Shown piece by piece: positions 45,312 to 55,147 of a stretch of 64,000 bases of DNA. The notes under the pieces were generated by a model, which did no database searches, was not told where the DNA came from, and saw nothing but the letters and a program-made list of their open reading frames with translations. This stretch comes from Photobacterium chitinilyticum (GTDB lineage Bacteria > Pseudomonadota > Gammaproteobacteria > Enterobacterales > Vibrionaceae): NCBI RefSeq assembly GCF_004104355.1, contig NZ_RJLM01000001.1:786711-850710 (forward strand). The letters are read 5' to 3'. Positions within the stretch are counted from its first letter, which is position 1, and every line of letters begins with the position of its first letter. The position numbers and the translations under genes are program-made.

Positions 45312-45360
45312 ATACCCAAACCGTCATTGCTGAAACTAGCACCTTGAGTGGTTTGGGTAT
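45312..45360. repeat. 11-bp inverted repeat after the ferric-reductase-like gene
   Basis: ATACCCAAACC and GGTTTGGGTAT are separated by 27 bases. No T-run follows, so this is a long-looped hairpin that could serve as a transcript end for the convergent genes on either side. Confidence 0.5.
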
Positions 45361-45379
45361 GGTTATTCGGATGGTGACC

Positions 45380-45745
45380 TTATGCCGCTGGCATCAACAG
45401 CTGACCTAGGTAGCGAACAACATGTGCAGCGTCTTGTGCGGCGCTGTTTACCTTGGCAATGATAGCCTGTGCGCGTTCGTCATCATCTTTCAGGCTAGCC
45501 TTTACTTTTTCGTTCATGGCTTCGGCCATTTCTAGCTTCTGCTTACAGTCTTGAAACAGTGCAGAAAGGAATGTCATCTCTACTTCACCGCCCTCGGAAA
45601 ATACCTTAGTCGCAATGCTATAAACAGTATGAAACTTCGTTGCCATGTCTTTCTTGTCTGCCTGGCTTTCTTTTGCCCAGTCAGCAGCCCAACCTTTGAA
45701 GATGACAGCGATTTGTGGATTTGGAGCGATGTTTACTTGTTGCAT
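45380..45745 (-). CDS. Helical protein of unknown function (121 residues)
   Basis: A soluble, alpha-helical protein (IFKGWAADWAKESQADKKDM, then VKASLKDDDERAQAIIAKVN) with a good AAGGAC ribosome binding site. No cysteines apart from one, no signal peptide and no membrane segment. I do not recognise the family. Downstream of the acyltransferase operon but separated by a long hairpin. Confidence 0.7.
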   Translation of the reverse strand: MQQVNIAPNPQIAVIFKGWAADWAKESQADKKDMATKFHTVYSIATKVFSEGGEVEMTFLSALFQDCKQKLEMAEAMNEKVKASLKDDDERAQAIIAKVNSAAQDAAHVVRYLGQLLMPAA

Positions 45746-45805
45746 CGGGTGTTTGTCCTTGGGGTTTTGAGGAGAGGGAATAGTAAAGGAGCGACGGGTG
45801 AGTTT

Positions 45806-45863
45806 AAAGCCATAACATTTACTCTGGTGGTTGGCTGAGCAAAAAGTAAACGTTTATGGCTTT
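45806..45863. terminator. Long imperfect hairpin downstream of the MBOAT gene
   Basis: AAAGCCATAAC pairs with GTTTATGGCTTT and the stem extends inward with TTTACT / AGTAAA, giving about 17-18 pairs with one mismatch. It lies 23 bases past the MBOAT stop. No clear T-run follows on the minus strand. Confidence 0.55.
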
Positions 45864-45885
45864 GGATAGGATTATTGCTAGCCCT

Positions 45886-47304
45886 TTAAAATTGGAAATA
45901 AATAAATGCAGCCTTATCAGAGCCCAAGGCCGCCATCAGGTAAATAAGCGTTACTGTTACTGTCGCGTAGCCGTATTCAGGGATCCTGACGGCGGTTTGC
46001 ATTAACCGATCACGCCAGCGAACCGGCGTGAAGTGAAGTAAGGCGGCAAGGAAAAGCGCACCGCCTGCTATGGGCGAGATCGGTAAGTCACTGGTTGTTG
46101 CATTGGCGATAGCGTGTAAGTAGTGCCAGCTGGCTGCTAGATCTTCGGCTCTGAAGAGTAGGCGGGTGAGGGTAATGATGGTGAAAATTTGCAGAATACG
46201 TACGGCTAGGGTTATGCCGCGGAATATTAGCGGGGGGTGACCTTTTCTTTCTCTAATGAGGCTGCGGTAGTGCTCGATACTGACAAGGCTGCCGTGGATC
46301 ACACCATATAAGACGAAGTTCCAGCCTGCACCATGCCAGATACCGATGGCCACAAACACAAGCAGTAGGTTGAAATAGATATTGCTCCAGTGCCAGTTTT
46401 TAATCGCTTCGTATAAGTAATCGCGAAAGAAAGAGGACATGGTGATATGCCAGCGTTGCCAGAAATTGGCCACACTGGTTGCCATATAGGGCCGGTTGAA
46501 ATTGATGGGCAATTTAAAGCCCATCATTTTAGCGACACCAATGGCAATATCGGTATAACCGCTTAAATCCATATAGACTTGAAAGCTGTAGGCGAACAAT
46601 GCGATGACGAGAAAGAGCGAGGAAAATTCAGACGGTTCGCTAAAGGCCGGGTCGACGATATGCAGCGCGAGAATATCGGCAATCATGATCTTTTTGATTA
46701 GCCCGCGAATAATCAGTGTCAGGCCTTCCATCATCGCCTGACCGGATAGCTTCTTGTTTGATTCCAGCTGCGGCATAAAGTAGGAGGCTCTGACGATAGG
46801 GCCTGAGAGCAACTGGGGGAAAAACGCCATGAACAATGCGAAATCTTTGATGGTGCAAGATTTTGTTAATCGCTGCTGATAGAGGTCTATTGGGTAGGTA
46901 ATGGCCTGAAAGGTCATAAAGGATATGCCAATCGGTAGGATCACATCGACAAATGGACTGCGGCCGGAGACTCCGAACATATGCAGAAAATCATACAAAG
47001 AGTCGATGAAAAAGTTGCTGTACTTGAAATAGAACAGAATGAGTAAACTAAAGCCGATAGCTCCCGCTAGGGCTAGTTTTCTGATTGCCATTCGCGGGTG
47101 GGTAATTATAATGTGCCCGGCAATATAGTTCATTCCAGTAAGGGCTATAAGCAGGGCAGAGAAGCGCCAGTCGAACGTCATATAAAAGTAATAGCTAATA
47201 AGCAGAAGGAAGCTTTTTTTGTGCTCGTTGTGGTGCTGCAATGCCGCACACCCGATCAAAGCAAAGAGTGCAAAAATAAAATAGGACAGGGAGGTAATTA
47301 CCAT
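45886..47304 (-). CDS. MBOAT-family membrane O-acyltransferase (DltB/AlgI-like)
   Basis: A 472-residue protein with about ten membrane helices. MBOAT marks are all present: FKYSNFFIDSL, ILPIGISFMTFQAITY (121-137), LLSGPIVRA, FQVYMDLSGYTDIAIG (241-256), FWQRWHITMSSFFRDYLYE and the catalytic histidine H324 in WHGAGWNFVLYGVIHG. These enzymes move acyl groups from a cytoplasmic carrier to a target outside the membrane. The start codon follows the stop of the 927-residue gene after one base (TAA-A-ATG), so translation is probably coupled. Its partner is the fused adenylation-carrier-SGNH protein encoded just upstream. Confidence 0.93.
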   Translation of the reverse strand: MVITSLSYFIFALFALIGCAALQHHNEHKKSFLLLISYYFYMTFDWRFSALLIALTGMNYIAGHIIITHPRMAIRKLALAGAIGFSLLILFYFKYSNFFIDSLYDFLHMFGVSGRSPFVDVILPIGISFMTFQAITYPIDLYQQRLTKSCTIKDFALFMAFFPQLLSGPIVRASYFMPQLESNKKLSGQAMMEGLTLIIRGLIKKIMIADILALHIVDPAFSEPSEFSSLFLVIALFAYSFQVYMDLSGYTDIAIGVAKMMGFKLPINFNRPYMATSVANFWQRWHITMSSFFRDYLYEAIKNWHWSNIYFNLLLVFVAIGIWHGAGWNFVLYGVIHGSLVSIEHYRSLIRERKGHPPLIFRGITLAVRILQIFTIITLTRLLFRAEDLAASWHYLHAIANATTSDLPISPIAGGALFLAALLHFTPVRWRDRLMQTAVRIPEYGYATVTVTLIYLMAALGSDKAAFIYFQF

Positions 47305-47305
47305 T

Positions 47306-50089
47306 TTATCGCTCCATTAACTGGCTTGTTAATTCGTTGTTTAGTGTTTCAGCGACAAACTGTTCACCTTTGAAAGTGAAATGTCCTCCATCGACGAAGT
47401 ATTGGCTGCCACCGGGCATTGCTTCTGCGAGATCGACGAAAGGTGTGTTGTACTGCTGGGCAACAGAGCGAATTTGATCGTTGTAGAGCTCTCCGATATG
47501 GATGATGCCGTTTAAGTCGAGGCAGTGATAATAATACAACGAAGTGGCTGCGAGACTGGCTTGCTGCTCTTTCGGCACGTTGATATAAGAGCGGGCAACG
47601 GTAACCAATACCGGTTTGATCCCTTGTGCGATAATGCTTTTCACCAGAGACTCAATTCTATCTCTATAATCGGTGGGATTAATGGTTTCCGGATCTATCG
47701 AGTTGATTTTTGTTACTTTCGGTGTCCTGAGAAATATTGTATTTTTCTGGATCATATCCTTGCTCATTAGCCAGTTAGGTAACTTGGGATAATCCAGCGC
47801 CTGTCGTGTGCTAGTTGTGTCAGTCTTGTCAGTCGTCTGAGTTTCTGTGGGGCCCTTTGGGGAACCTTCGTTAGGGCATAGCAGGCTAATATCGTTAAAT
47901 CCGGGATAGATAATAACGGCGGAAGGCGACAGCTTATAGACAATACTTTCGGTGACTTGCTGTGTTTCACTTAACGAGCTGCCTTCAATTCCGGCATTGA
48001 TGATATTGACCGGACGATGGCTGTACTTTTCCTTTAGAACCGAGGCGAGAAGTTGAGAGAAAGTGCGTTCATTGGTTTCCGCATAGATCCCAGCAACGGT
48101 AGAGGCACCGACAACGGCATAGCGAATTTCATTCGATTGACGTTCAAGCGGTATTTCCGGACTGCGCAGGCCGTGTGAGTTAATGACCATGCGGTCTTGC
48201 CGGGTCTCTGTGTCTTTGATAATGAGATTTGGACGATAAGTGCGTGTTTGAAGTTCTTTATTGAACACGACGGCACTTTCATCAGTCAGTAGTGATAATA
48301 CGTTACGTCCCGTTTTAATATAGGTACGGGCCTGAAGGAAGATTTCTCCAACCAATAGAATGCCAATAATGAAAGAGATAGTCAGCCAGGCTCTGGGTTC
48401 GCGTTGTCGGTGTGACTGTGACTGCTGAGACGTTATTGAGTAACTCTCTAACTGTCCGACAGTCATGGCTTCCCAATTGTCGGGGAGAAATGTCAGGTAG
48501 TCTTCAATTGCAACAGAGGTAGCAACATAGCAGAGAGAATCCCCCCCTAGACTTAAGAAACTATCCTCTTCACGGATATCCTTGTTGCCGAAGATGGTGC
48601 TATAAGCCTCGAAGAGGTTGCCATAGCGTGTGGGTGCGTTTGTTTGCTTGCCAGGCTCAAGGAGTGATAACAGGGTCCGGTTATCTACTTTTCCTGATGG
48701 GAGTAGTGGATATTCTTCCATTTCTCTGACGATGAATACGCTTGAACCAAGCTGATAACGGGATGTGAGAGCCTCAACAATCGCAGGGGTAGACTTTTTT
48801 TGTAATGTTGCAATGAGCAGTGCGGAATCGTTGCCGACAACTACCGTGGTAAAGCCTGATTGTTGTAGGAACAGTTCAACCTCGTCAAGGCTGATACGCA
48901 GGCCGAAAAGCTTACAGAACCGGCTCATCCTGCCGACAATGCGGTAGAGTCCCGCAGAATTACGGCTAGCCAGATCGCCCGTGTGCAATAACTTAACGTC
49001 TTTGCCTTTAGCCAAATCTTGCGGGCATGTGGCATATCCCATCATAACGTTGGGACCTTGGTAGACAAGCTCTCCGCTTTGCTCGGGGCCGCCGATTTCC
49101 TCCCCTTGCTGATCGATAAGCTTAAAGCTTCCTCCCGGTATCGGTATTCCAATACAGTCCCGGTTTTGCTGTAGTTGTTCCGGTGGCACATAGGCCATGC
49201 GCGGTGAGGCTTCAGTTTGGCCATACATCACAAACAGGCGCTTTTGTTGTTGCTCAGCCCAGCCGAGATAGTGGGTAATAATATCTGTCGAAAGCCGTCC
49301 TCCAGCTTGGGCGATATATTGCAGTGAAGGAAAGAGCTTGTCTCTAAAGCCCATTCTTTCCATCAACTCAAACGTATAGGGGACGCCATAAAGGCTGGTG
49401 GCTTCAGCCTGACGGAAAAACGCCCAGAATGCCTGTTGAGAGACTGAGTGTTCCGTTAGCAGTACCGTTGCACCAACAGCAAGGTGCGAGTTGATAACAG
49501 ACATACCGAAGGAGTAATGAAAAGGAAGTGTTGTGATGGCCTTTTGGTGTGTATCCAATTCTAGATATTGGGCAATGGAACGGGCATTCGAATCAATGTT
49601 ACTTTGCGATAACCTAACCAGTTTAGCACTGCCGGTAGTGCCTGATGTTGATAATAGGACACTGAGATCGGGGTGAAGGGCAACTTCCCGATGCTCTGGA
49701 TTCAGTTCGAGCGTCCAGTTGCTGATATAGCCATGCTGGTCGCTATTGTCCTGTTGGCCGGTACTGTCTTGTTGGTTGATGCTGTTTTGCCGGTATATGG
49801 CATAAGGCGCGAAGGTATCAAGGATATTGGTGTCTTTGGCTGTTGCTCCTGGCGCTACCAATATTACAGGGTGACGCGCACGCATGGCGCCAAGGTAGGC
49901 AATTAAAGGGCTGACTTCATTCAGGGTTTCAATGATCAGTAATTGACGTCGAGATCCTAAATCGTGGGCAAAAGCGTCAACTTGATCAGCAAGTTCGGAG
50001 TAACTCAGTTTTGAGCCCGTATCAGTGATAATAGCGGGAAGATCACCATGACGTCTTAGCGTATCTACAAACAAATTGCGTCCCTTCAC
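47306..50089 (-). CDS. Fused adenylation, carrier, membrane and SGNH-domain protein (Dlt-like)
   Basis: A 927-residue multidomain protein. Residues about 1-480 form an acyl-adenylate (DltA-like) domain: STSGTTGSAKL (148-157), YGQTEAS (289-295), TGD at 370 and the catalytic lysine K467 in PSGKVDNR. Residues about 490-555 are a carrier domain with the phosphopantetheine serine S518 in LGGDSL. One hydrophobic helix follows (568-586). The C-terminal third is an SGNH domain with all four blocks: S663 in GAST, G700, N732 in GFNDI, D900 and H903 in VDGGHF. This places DltA, DltC and a DltD-like part in one chain, with MBOAT as partner. The acyl or aminoacyl group is not known. The segment 101-119 is a Gln/Asp/Ser-rich insert. 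Confidence 0.9.
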   Translation of the reverse strand: MKGRNLFVDTLRRHGDLPAIITDTGSKLSYSELADQVDAFAHDLGSRRQLLIIETLNEVSPLIAYLGAMRARHPVILVAPGATAKDTNILDTFAPYAIYRQNSINQQDSTGQQDNSDQHGYISNWTLELNPEHREVALHPDLSVLLSTSGTTGSAKLVRLSQSNIDSNARSIAQYLELDTHQKAITTLPFHYSFGMSVINSHLAVGATVLLTEHSVSQQAFWAFFRQAEATSLYGVPYTFELMERMGFRDKLFPSLQYIAQAGGRLSTDIITHYLGWAEQQQKRLFVMYGQTEASPRMAYVPPEQLQQNRDCIGIPIPGGSFKLIDQQGEEIGGPEQSGELVYQGPNVMMGYATCPQDLAKGKDVKLLHTGDLASRNSAGLYRIVGRMSRFCKLFGLRISLDEVELFLQQSGFTTVVVGNDSALLIATLQKKSTPAIVEALTSRYQLGSSVFIVREMEEYPLLPSGKVDNRTLLSLLEPGKQTNAPTRYGNLFEAYSTIFGNKDIREEDSFLSLGGDSLCYVATSVAIEDYLTFLPDNWEAMTVGQLESYSITSQQSQSHRQREPRAWLTISFIIGILLVGEIFLQARTYIKTGRNVLSLLTDESAVVFNKELQTRTYRPNLIIKDTETRQDRMVINSHGLRSPEIPLERQSNEIRYAVVGASTVAGIYAETNERTFSQLLASVLKEKYSHRPVNIINAGIEGSSLSETQQVTESIVYKLSPSAVIIYPGFNDISLLCPNEGSPKGPTETQTTDKTDTTSTRQALDYPKLPNWLMSKDMIQKNTIFLRTPKVTKINSIDPETINPTDYRDRIESLVKSIIAQGIKPVLVTVARSYINVPKEQQASLAATSLYYYHCLDLNGIIHIGELYNDQIRSVAQQYNTPFVDLAEAMPGGSQYFVDGGHFTFKGEQFVAETLNNELTSQLMER

Positions 50090-50318
50090 TGCTTCGTTAG
50101 CATTAATTTGTCATAGCCTAAGCATAGGAGAAGATGTTCATAAATCACGGATTGAAACGAAATAGCCCCAATAGGTTGGTAGATAAGGAGGTGATGCAGC
50201 ATTTATTTGCTGTTGATAACTGTATTTTTATGACCTAGGTAGTGTTTTATCAAATCATTTTTGCAAGCTACCCTGTAACGAACTACTGTTATTATAACCA
50301 GTGTGTTTGGGGGCGCTT

Positions 50319-50600
50319 ATGATTGAAGTTAACTTCGAACTGGCAAAACAAGCCTACGGGAAAGTGTTGAAGTATCCATATGGCGGTGAATTGGCACCGC
50401 ATGAGTACATGTCACTGAGAGTATTTCGCTGGGATTTAAGCCGTGCTGGAATGCCGATCGACAAGGCGTTCGATTTACGCTTAATTGCCGCGGGCTATCG
50501 TACCATCGCAACCCAGCCAGCCAGGGCACACCGCCCACTTCCAGCTTGTGTACTCGATAAGATGAGTGACAGCTGGAAAAGAAGCCATGGTTACTGCTAA
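50319..50600 (+). CDS. 93-residue protein of unknown function
   Basis: A small basic, soluble protein (MIEVNFELAKQAYGKVLKY, then YMSLRVFRWDLSRAGMP). The ATG at 50319 follows GGGGGCGC and is favoured over the in-frame ATG at 50301. It is divergent from the Dlt-like operon, about 230 bases away. Opposite-strand ORFs here are shadows. No family recognised. Confidence 0.6.
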   Translation: MIEVNFELAKQAYGKVLKYPYGGELAPHEYMSLRVFRWDLSRAGMPIDKAFDLRLIAAGYRTIATQPARAHRPLPACVLDKMSDSWKRSHGYC

Positions 50601-50689
50601 GGGTTACGTTGCGGCAGGGTAGAAAAGGGCTTTCGAAAAGAAAGCCCCAGAACATTGCCTATTAGGAATAGCTTTATACGGTATAGAGG

Positions 50690-52675
50690 TTAGTGCGTGC
50701 GCTCGAAAGTCACCACCTGATAGTCAAGTGGGGTCAGAGTCGGTCGCTCGTTGGAAATGTAGTCGATGACAGACTGGGCATCAGTATTGCAGCGGGTGTT
50801 TTCCGCTTTGCAGTTCGGCCCCTCAGTCTCGTAGCGAACTTTATATTTTCCGCCAACTTCTTCAATGTTCTTCACGTTAAAACCAGTCAGCTTGCCATCG
50901 ACATAAGCAAGGTCAACGCGGCCGGAATTGTTTTGCTGGGCCTTGAACAGCGGCGTCCAGCCATCGTTTCCGGTTGCATTGTAGTTGTTGATTGCAACGT
51001 GGTAGGTCTTGTTGTCTTCAAGCGGAGTCCATACTGGTTTCGCTGTTGTGCCTGTCATCACCTCAACATAGTCTAGCTTGCCGCTCTGGTTTGCTGCGGT
51101 CTCGGTGAACTGGTAGCGAATATGGCCGCCGTAAGGGAATTTACCGGCATGAGAACCTTCAGGTAGCGTGGCGGTAATAGCACCTTCAACCAGCGCTTTG
51201 ATATCAGCTCCTTTGACTGGCAATACAGACATGAAGTTAGAGAATGGCAGCATCTCAAGAGCAACGTTACCTTCACGGTATTCACCCGCTTCGATATTCG
51301 TGCGGATCCCGCCTGCGCCAATGAGTGAAAAATCCACTTTCATACCGGTTACTTGCTGAACTTCTTCCGTATTTGTCCAGTAGTACTGGCCTTCAGCAAT
51401 GATGGCGGCAACATCTGAGCCGTGTTTGTCGGTACCACGATCACCCGGACGGCGCTCGTGAGTGATCTCGTCAGCAACCTGAGCGATCACGCTGCCGTAG
51501 GCTTGGTCGACGGCTGGCTTGTACTTGCTGTCAATCAGACCACGCATCGCGGCTTCTTCTTCGGTGATAGTGATGTTCTCTTCACTATCAATGAACTCAA
51601 CCACTTTGACAGTATCAGCCGAGTTGAATTTGCTTTCAGTCTCGCGAGTTGGCGAATGGTAGTATTCGTCATTACTTAGCAGGATATTTAGACCGTTACA
51701 GGCAGTAACATCACCGTTGGTATCGAAACTGACTGCGAGTTGGCCGATTGCCTGAGCATACTGGCCAGCCTGAACGACGCATGTTTGGTTCTGGCCATTC
51801 GGGTTTTGCACCATCTGTGCATAAGTTCCGTTGTGATCATGGCCAATATTGGTGAAATCGCCAAGCAGCGTATGCGAGTGGCCGCCAACAATCAGATCGA
51901 TACCATTAACTTTCGACGCGATGTCCACATCCACAGCATTGCCAATGTGGGTGAGGGCAACAATGTTGTTGATCCCTTTTGATTTGAACATGTCGACAGT
52001 TGCCTGAGCGGAATCCACCATATCGTGGAATTCTACGTTACCTGTATTTGGTGCCAGATTTGGCATGTCATCGAGTGCGAGACCGAAGACAGCAACCAGA
52101 TCTTTATCCTGAGGTAGATTGTTCAGGTCTTCGACAACGGTTTTGTTATTGCCGTCGAATGCGAAGATCACAAATGGTTTCAGGTTAGTTTGATCTTTAA
52201 GATCCGCATCGTTGCTGGTATCGATATTGGCAGCAACAACTGGGAAGTTGATATCACTGATGAACTGGTTCAGTTTTGTGTTGTTGAGATCGAATTCGTG
52301 GTTGCCAAGTGCCATGGCATCCAGGCCCATTTTGCTCAATAGTTCGGCATTCATAGCCCCTTCATTGAGTTTGAAATAGGCACTGCCTTGCCATGCATCG
52401 CCACCGTGCAGGAATAGGAAGCTGTTGTTTTGCTGCTTGGCAGCCAGCTTGTATTCTTCTGCCATAGTTTGGAGGCGAGGGAAGCCACCAAACTCGTTAT
52501 AAACCAGCGTATCGTCGGCTTTGAAGCTAGATTTCACCGGATCAAAATTTGAATGCGTGTCGTTGATATGAGCAACGGTCAGTGTGAAGGCATTGTCCGG
52601 TTGGATAGATGTTTGTGCACAGCCAGCAAGAGCCAGCGTGACGGATAAAGCGACTAGAGGCTTTGAAAAGGTCAT
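50690..52675 (-). CDS. Bifunctional 5'-nucleotidase/UDP-sugar hydrolase-type lipoprotein
   Basis: A protein of about 661 residues starting with a lipoprotein signal, MTFSKPLVALSVTLALAGCA (lipobox LAGC, lipidated C19), then a metallophosphoesterase domain: HINDTHSNFD, GGDAWQGSAY, ALGNHEFDLN, THIGNAVD and GGHSHT are the metal-ligand blocks. The C-terminal 5'-nucleotidase domain includes LIGAGGIRTNIEAGEYREGN and NYNATGNDGWTP, the substrate-stacking region. It hydrolyses extracellular nucleotides, probably to salvage nucleosides and phosphate. AGGTAGTT precedes the ATG at 52675; the frame up to 52765 is not part of the protein. Its closest relatives are UshA/NutA-type enzymes. Confidence 0.92.
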   Translation of the reverse strand: MTFSKPLVALSVTLALAGCAQTSIQPDNAFTLTVAHINDTHSNFDPVKSSFKADDTLVYNEFGGFPRLQTMAEEYKLAAKQQNNSFLFLHGGDAWQGSAYFKLNEGAMNAELLSKMGLDAMALGNHEFDLNNTKLNQFISDINFPVVAANIDTSNDADLKDQTNLKPFVIFAFDGNNKTVVEDLNNLPQDKDLVAVFGLALDDMPNLAPNTGNVEFHDMVDSAQATVDMFKSKGINNIVALTHIGNAVDVDIASKVNGIDLIVGGHSHTLLGDFTNIGHDHNGTYAQMVQNPNGQNQTCVVQAGQYAQAIGQLAVSFDTNGDVTACNGLNILLSNDEYYHSPTRETESKFNSADTVKVVEFIDSEENITITEEEAAMRGLIDSKYKPAVDQAYGSVIAQVADEITHERRPGDRGTDKHGSDVAAIIAEGQYYWTNTEEVQQVTGMKVDFSLIGAGGIRTNIEAGEYREGNVALEMLPFSNFMSVLPVKGADIKALVEGAITATLPEGSHAGKFPYGGHIRYQFTETAANQSGKLDYVEVMTGTTAKPVWTPLEDNKTYHVAINNYNATGNDGWTPLFKAQQNNSGRVDLAYVDGKLTGFNVKNIEEVGGKYKVRYETEGPNCKAENTRCNTDAQSVIDYISNERPTLTPLDYQVVTFERTH

Positions 52676-52979
52676 ATAACTACCTAAAAAATAAAACTTT
52701 GATAAAGAAATGCCCCGCAAATAGCGAGGCAAGCGCACTATAGCCAAGATTGATAGAGTGGGCAATTAGCAAATACATACAGTTGCATTATGATTGACTC
52801 AAACATTATCGTCGTTGTTGTGTAGATAGCTGATAATTTGAACAGATTGGCTGCCGGTAACAGAGAAGGGGCGGTTAAGCCGATAATAATGTGAGGCAGC
52901 CGACAAAATAGAGAGTATAGCTTCGTTCGCTATGAGTAGGTTAGTATCCTAACGGTAGGTTATACAAGGGGTTATTTGA

Positions 52980-55088
52980 GTGGAATTATCAACTTTAATT
53001 GATGTGTTTGAGGGCTATCTAGAAGAGCACTTGGACGGTGAGAATGAACTGTTACCAGAAGAGTTGCCGGATGAGATTGTAGACTTGATAGATACCCCCC
53101 AGGCGCTAGATGCCTTGGTAGGCATGGGGATCTCGTGCCCTTATGAAGTTGAAACTGATGAGTTTCAGGAGCTATTGCGCTGGTTGGAGATATCGGCGAT
53201 AAATTTTGCGCCTTTGAAGCGAATGAATCCTGCGCTATTCAATGAGTTTGCAGAACAAATTTCTGATGGTCTTATCTTCGCTGTAGAGGATGAGGAGATC
53301 GATCCTGAACAATTGTACGCGGTTGTAAGAACCCTGAAGGGCCAGCAAATTCCAGTGTCCGATCTGGTGATGGAATGGCTTCACGTGCATTACGAGCCTG
53401 CCCAAGATGAGAATATCAATGTCGAAGAGCTAACAAGCGCGATGTTACAGGGCATTCGCTCATCGGGTATTCATAACGCACAAGATTTTGTTTTCATGAT
53501 GGAAGCAGAATTAGCGATGCTCCCGGCTCCTGGTCTTGAAAACATGCTGGAAGCACTTTCGGCTTTTGACTGGTACATCGATGCAGCTGTTATGCTGCTA
53601 TCTCATCATGAGCCCGTTTTAGTGCAGCAAGCGCAGTCATTTCTAGCCAGTGTGCCAGATAAGGAGTGGGGTAAGCTGACGAACAGTGGCTATCTAACTG
53701 TTTTACGCCATTTTGTTTCCGATGAGTTGAAAACTCAAATTGATTATTGGCAGCGTCAAGTCTTGCGCTATCACAAACCGAAAGTACAGAAAGCATCGGT
53801 TGTTGAAGTGCTGGCAACGATGCCTGATGGACTCGGAGGAACCATACTGACGGCCTTGGTTAAGGATAATAGTGGCTATGCGGTATGGAATGGGATGATC
53901 CGTTTGGATATGGGGATTGCGGAAAGTGTTTATCGACCTTTGGACACTAAAGCTGAATGGCAGTCGCTGAAGCAGAAAATAATGGCAGATGCAGATGCTT
54001 ATGCCGTTGAACCGGTATTTATCAAAAATGTGCTTCCGTGGATGCTGACGATAAACCAGAAGTCGCAAACGCCTCTCGATATATCTGCTCTGTTTTTTTT
54101 AACCATGTTACCCGCCGAATGGGCCAAGCCTCAGCCTGCTAAACTGAGCGATATTATTGACAACCGATTGGGTCATCCAGATACCTCAGTTGTTGAACAT
54201 GCGCGTTCCATTAGTGATTCGCTATTGATTTACCCGGCAGTTAATACATGGTTTGAAGCATCACTGCCAACGGGTTGTAAAACACCAAGAGATGTTATCA
54301 ATAAGGTGTTTCTCGAAGACAGAACTGTTCTGGCCAAGCGAATGGTCTTTAGCGGCTTGCTTTGCCATTTTGCAACAAAAGAAGAAGGTATCAGCAAGCA
54401 TGAGGAAATATTCTTGTTGAATGCCTATGACATTCTGAACAACAGCTTTTCTCGCAAGAAGCTGCCATTGTTGCAGGTGTTGGCTAAGCGATCGCTGGAG
54501 GCCGTAAAACATGAACAGAATATGCTTGCGGCAATAGAGGTTATGGCTGAACCCGATGTAGGCTATGTGGTAAAAGTCGAACTGGATCATACTCGCCCAA
54601 TGGTGTGGCGTCGGCTAAATATAAGCAGCAAGACCTCGTTAATTGATTTGCATATTATGATTCAGATTGCGATGGGTTGGGATGATAGCCATCTTTTCCA
54701 ATTTGAGTCTGGGGACGAGTCTTATCCTGCTGGTGATGAAGAAAGTGGCTATGAGCAACTTGAGGACATAATGGTCGGGATGTTGCTTAGAGAACCGGGT
54801 GATCAGCTGCAATATGTTTATGATTTTGGTGATTATTGGGCACACACTATTACCTTGGAGAAGGTACAGAAGAAAAGATGCTTAACACCGAAAGTGACAG
54901 CCGGTAGCAGATGCTGCCCGCCAGAAGACTGTGGTGGGATCCCGGGTTATGAAACGCTGCTGAAGGCATTAAAAAGACGTAGTGATGATGATTTAGAGCT
55001 TCTTGAATGGAGCGGATGGGATGATGAAGATTTTGATCCTAAAGCATGGGATAAAGAGCGAGTTAATAGCCAGCTGTGCGGTTTTTAA
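52980..55088 (+). CDS. Large protein with C-terminal pRiA4b ORF-3-like domain
   Basis: A 702-residue soluble protein starting with GTG behind AAGGGG. The last 170 residues match the plasmid pRiA4b ORF-3 family: VKVELDHTRPMVWRRLNISS, IAMGWDDSHLFQFESG, YVYDFGDYWAHTITLEKV and CCPPEDCGGIPGYE. The first 530 residues are acidic, helical and HEAT- or repeat-like to the eye, with no clear family. The domain is widespread in bacteria and phages but not characterised. It stands alone between the nucleotidase and the GH31 gene. Confidence 0.8.
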   Translation: MELSTLIDVFEGYLEEHLDGENELLPEELPDEIVDLIDTPQALDALVGMGISCPYEVETDEFQELLRWLEISAINFAPLKRMNPALFNEFAEQISDGLIFAVEDEEIDPEQLYAVVRTLKGQQIPVSDLVMEWLHVHYEPAQDENINVEELTSAMLQGIRSSGIHNAQDFVFMMEAELAMLPAPGLENMLEALSAFDWYIDAAVMLLSHHEPVLVQQAQSFLASVPDKEWGKLTNSGYLTVLRHFVSDELKTQIDYWQRQVLRYHKPKVQKASVVEVLATMPDGLGGTILTALVKDNSGYAVWNGMIRLDMGIAESVYRPLDTKAEWQSLKQKIMADADAYAVEPVFIKNVLPWMLTINQKSQTPLDISALFFLTMLPAEWAKPQPAKLSDIIDNRLGHPDTSVVEHARSISDSLLIYPAVNTWFEASLPTGCKTPRDVINKVFLEDRTVLAKRMVFSGLLCHFATKEEGISKHEEIFLLNAYDILNNSFSRKKLPLLQVLAKRSLEAVKHEQNMLAAIEVMAEPDVGYVVKVELDHTRPMVWRRLNISSKTSLIDLHIMIQIAMGWDDSHLFQFESGDESYPAGDEESGYEQLEDIMVGMLLREPGDQLQYVYDFGDYWAHTITLEKVQKKRCLTPKVTAGSRCCPPEDCGGIPGYETLLKALKRRSDDDLELLEWSGWDDEDFDPKAWDKERVNSQLCGF

Positions 55089-55116
55089 TGCCCTAGAATG
55101 AAATAGTTCTTGTTTG

Positions 55117-55147
55117 AAAGCCAGTGCCATAGAGTGCTGGCTTTTTT
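55117..55147 (+). terminator. Rho-independent terminator after the pRiA4b-like gene
   Basis: An AAAGCCAG / CTGGCTTT stem with a 12-base loop and six T residues, about 30 bases after the stop. Confidence 0.88.
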
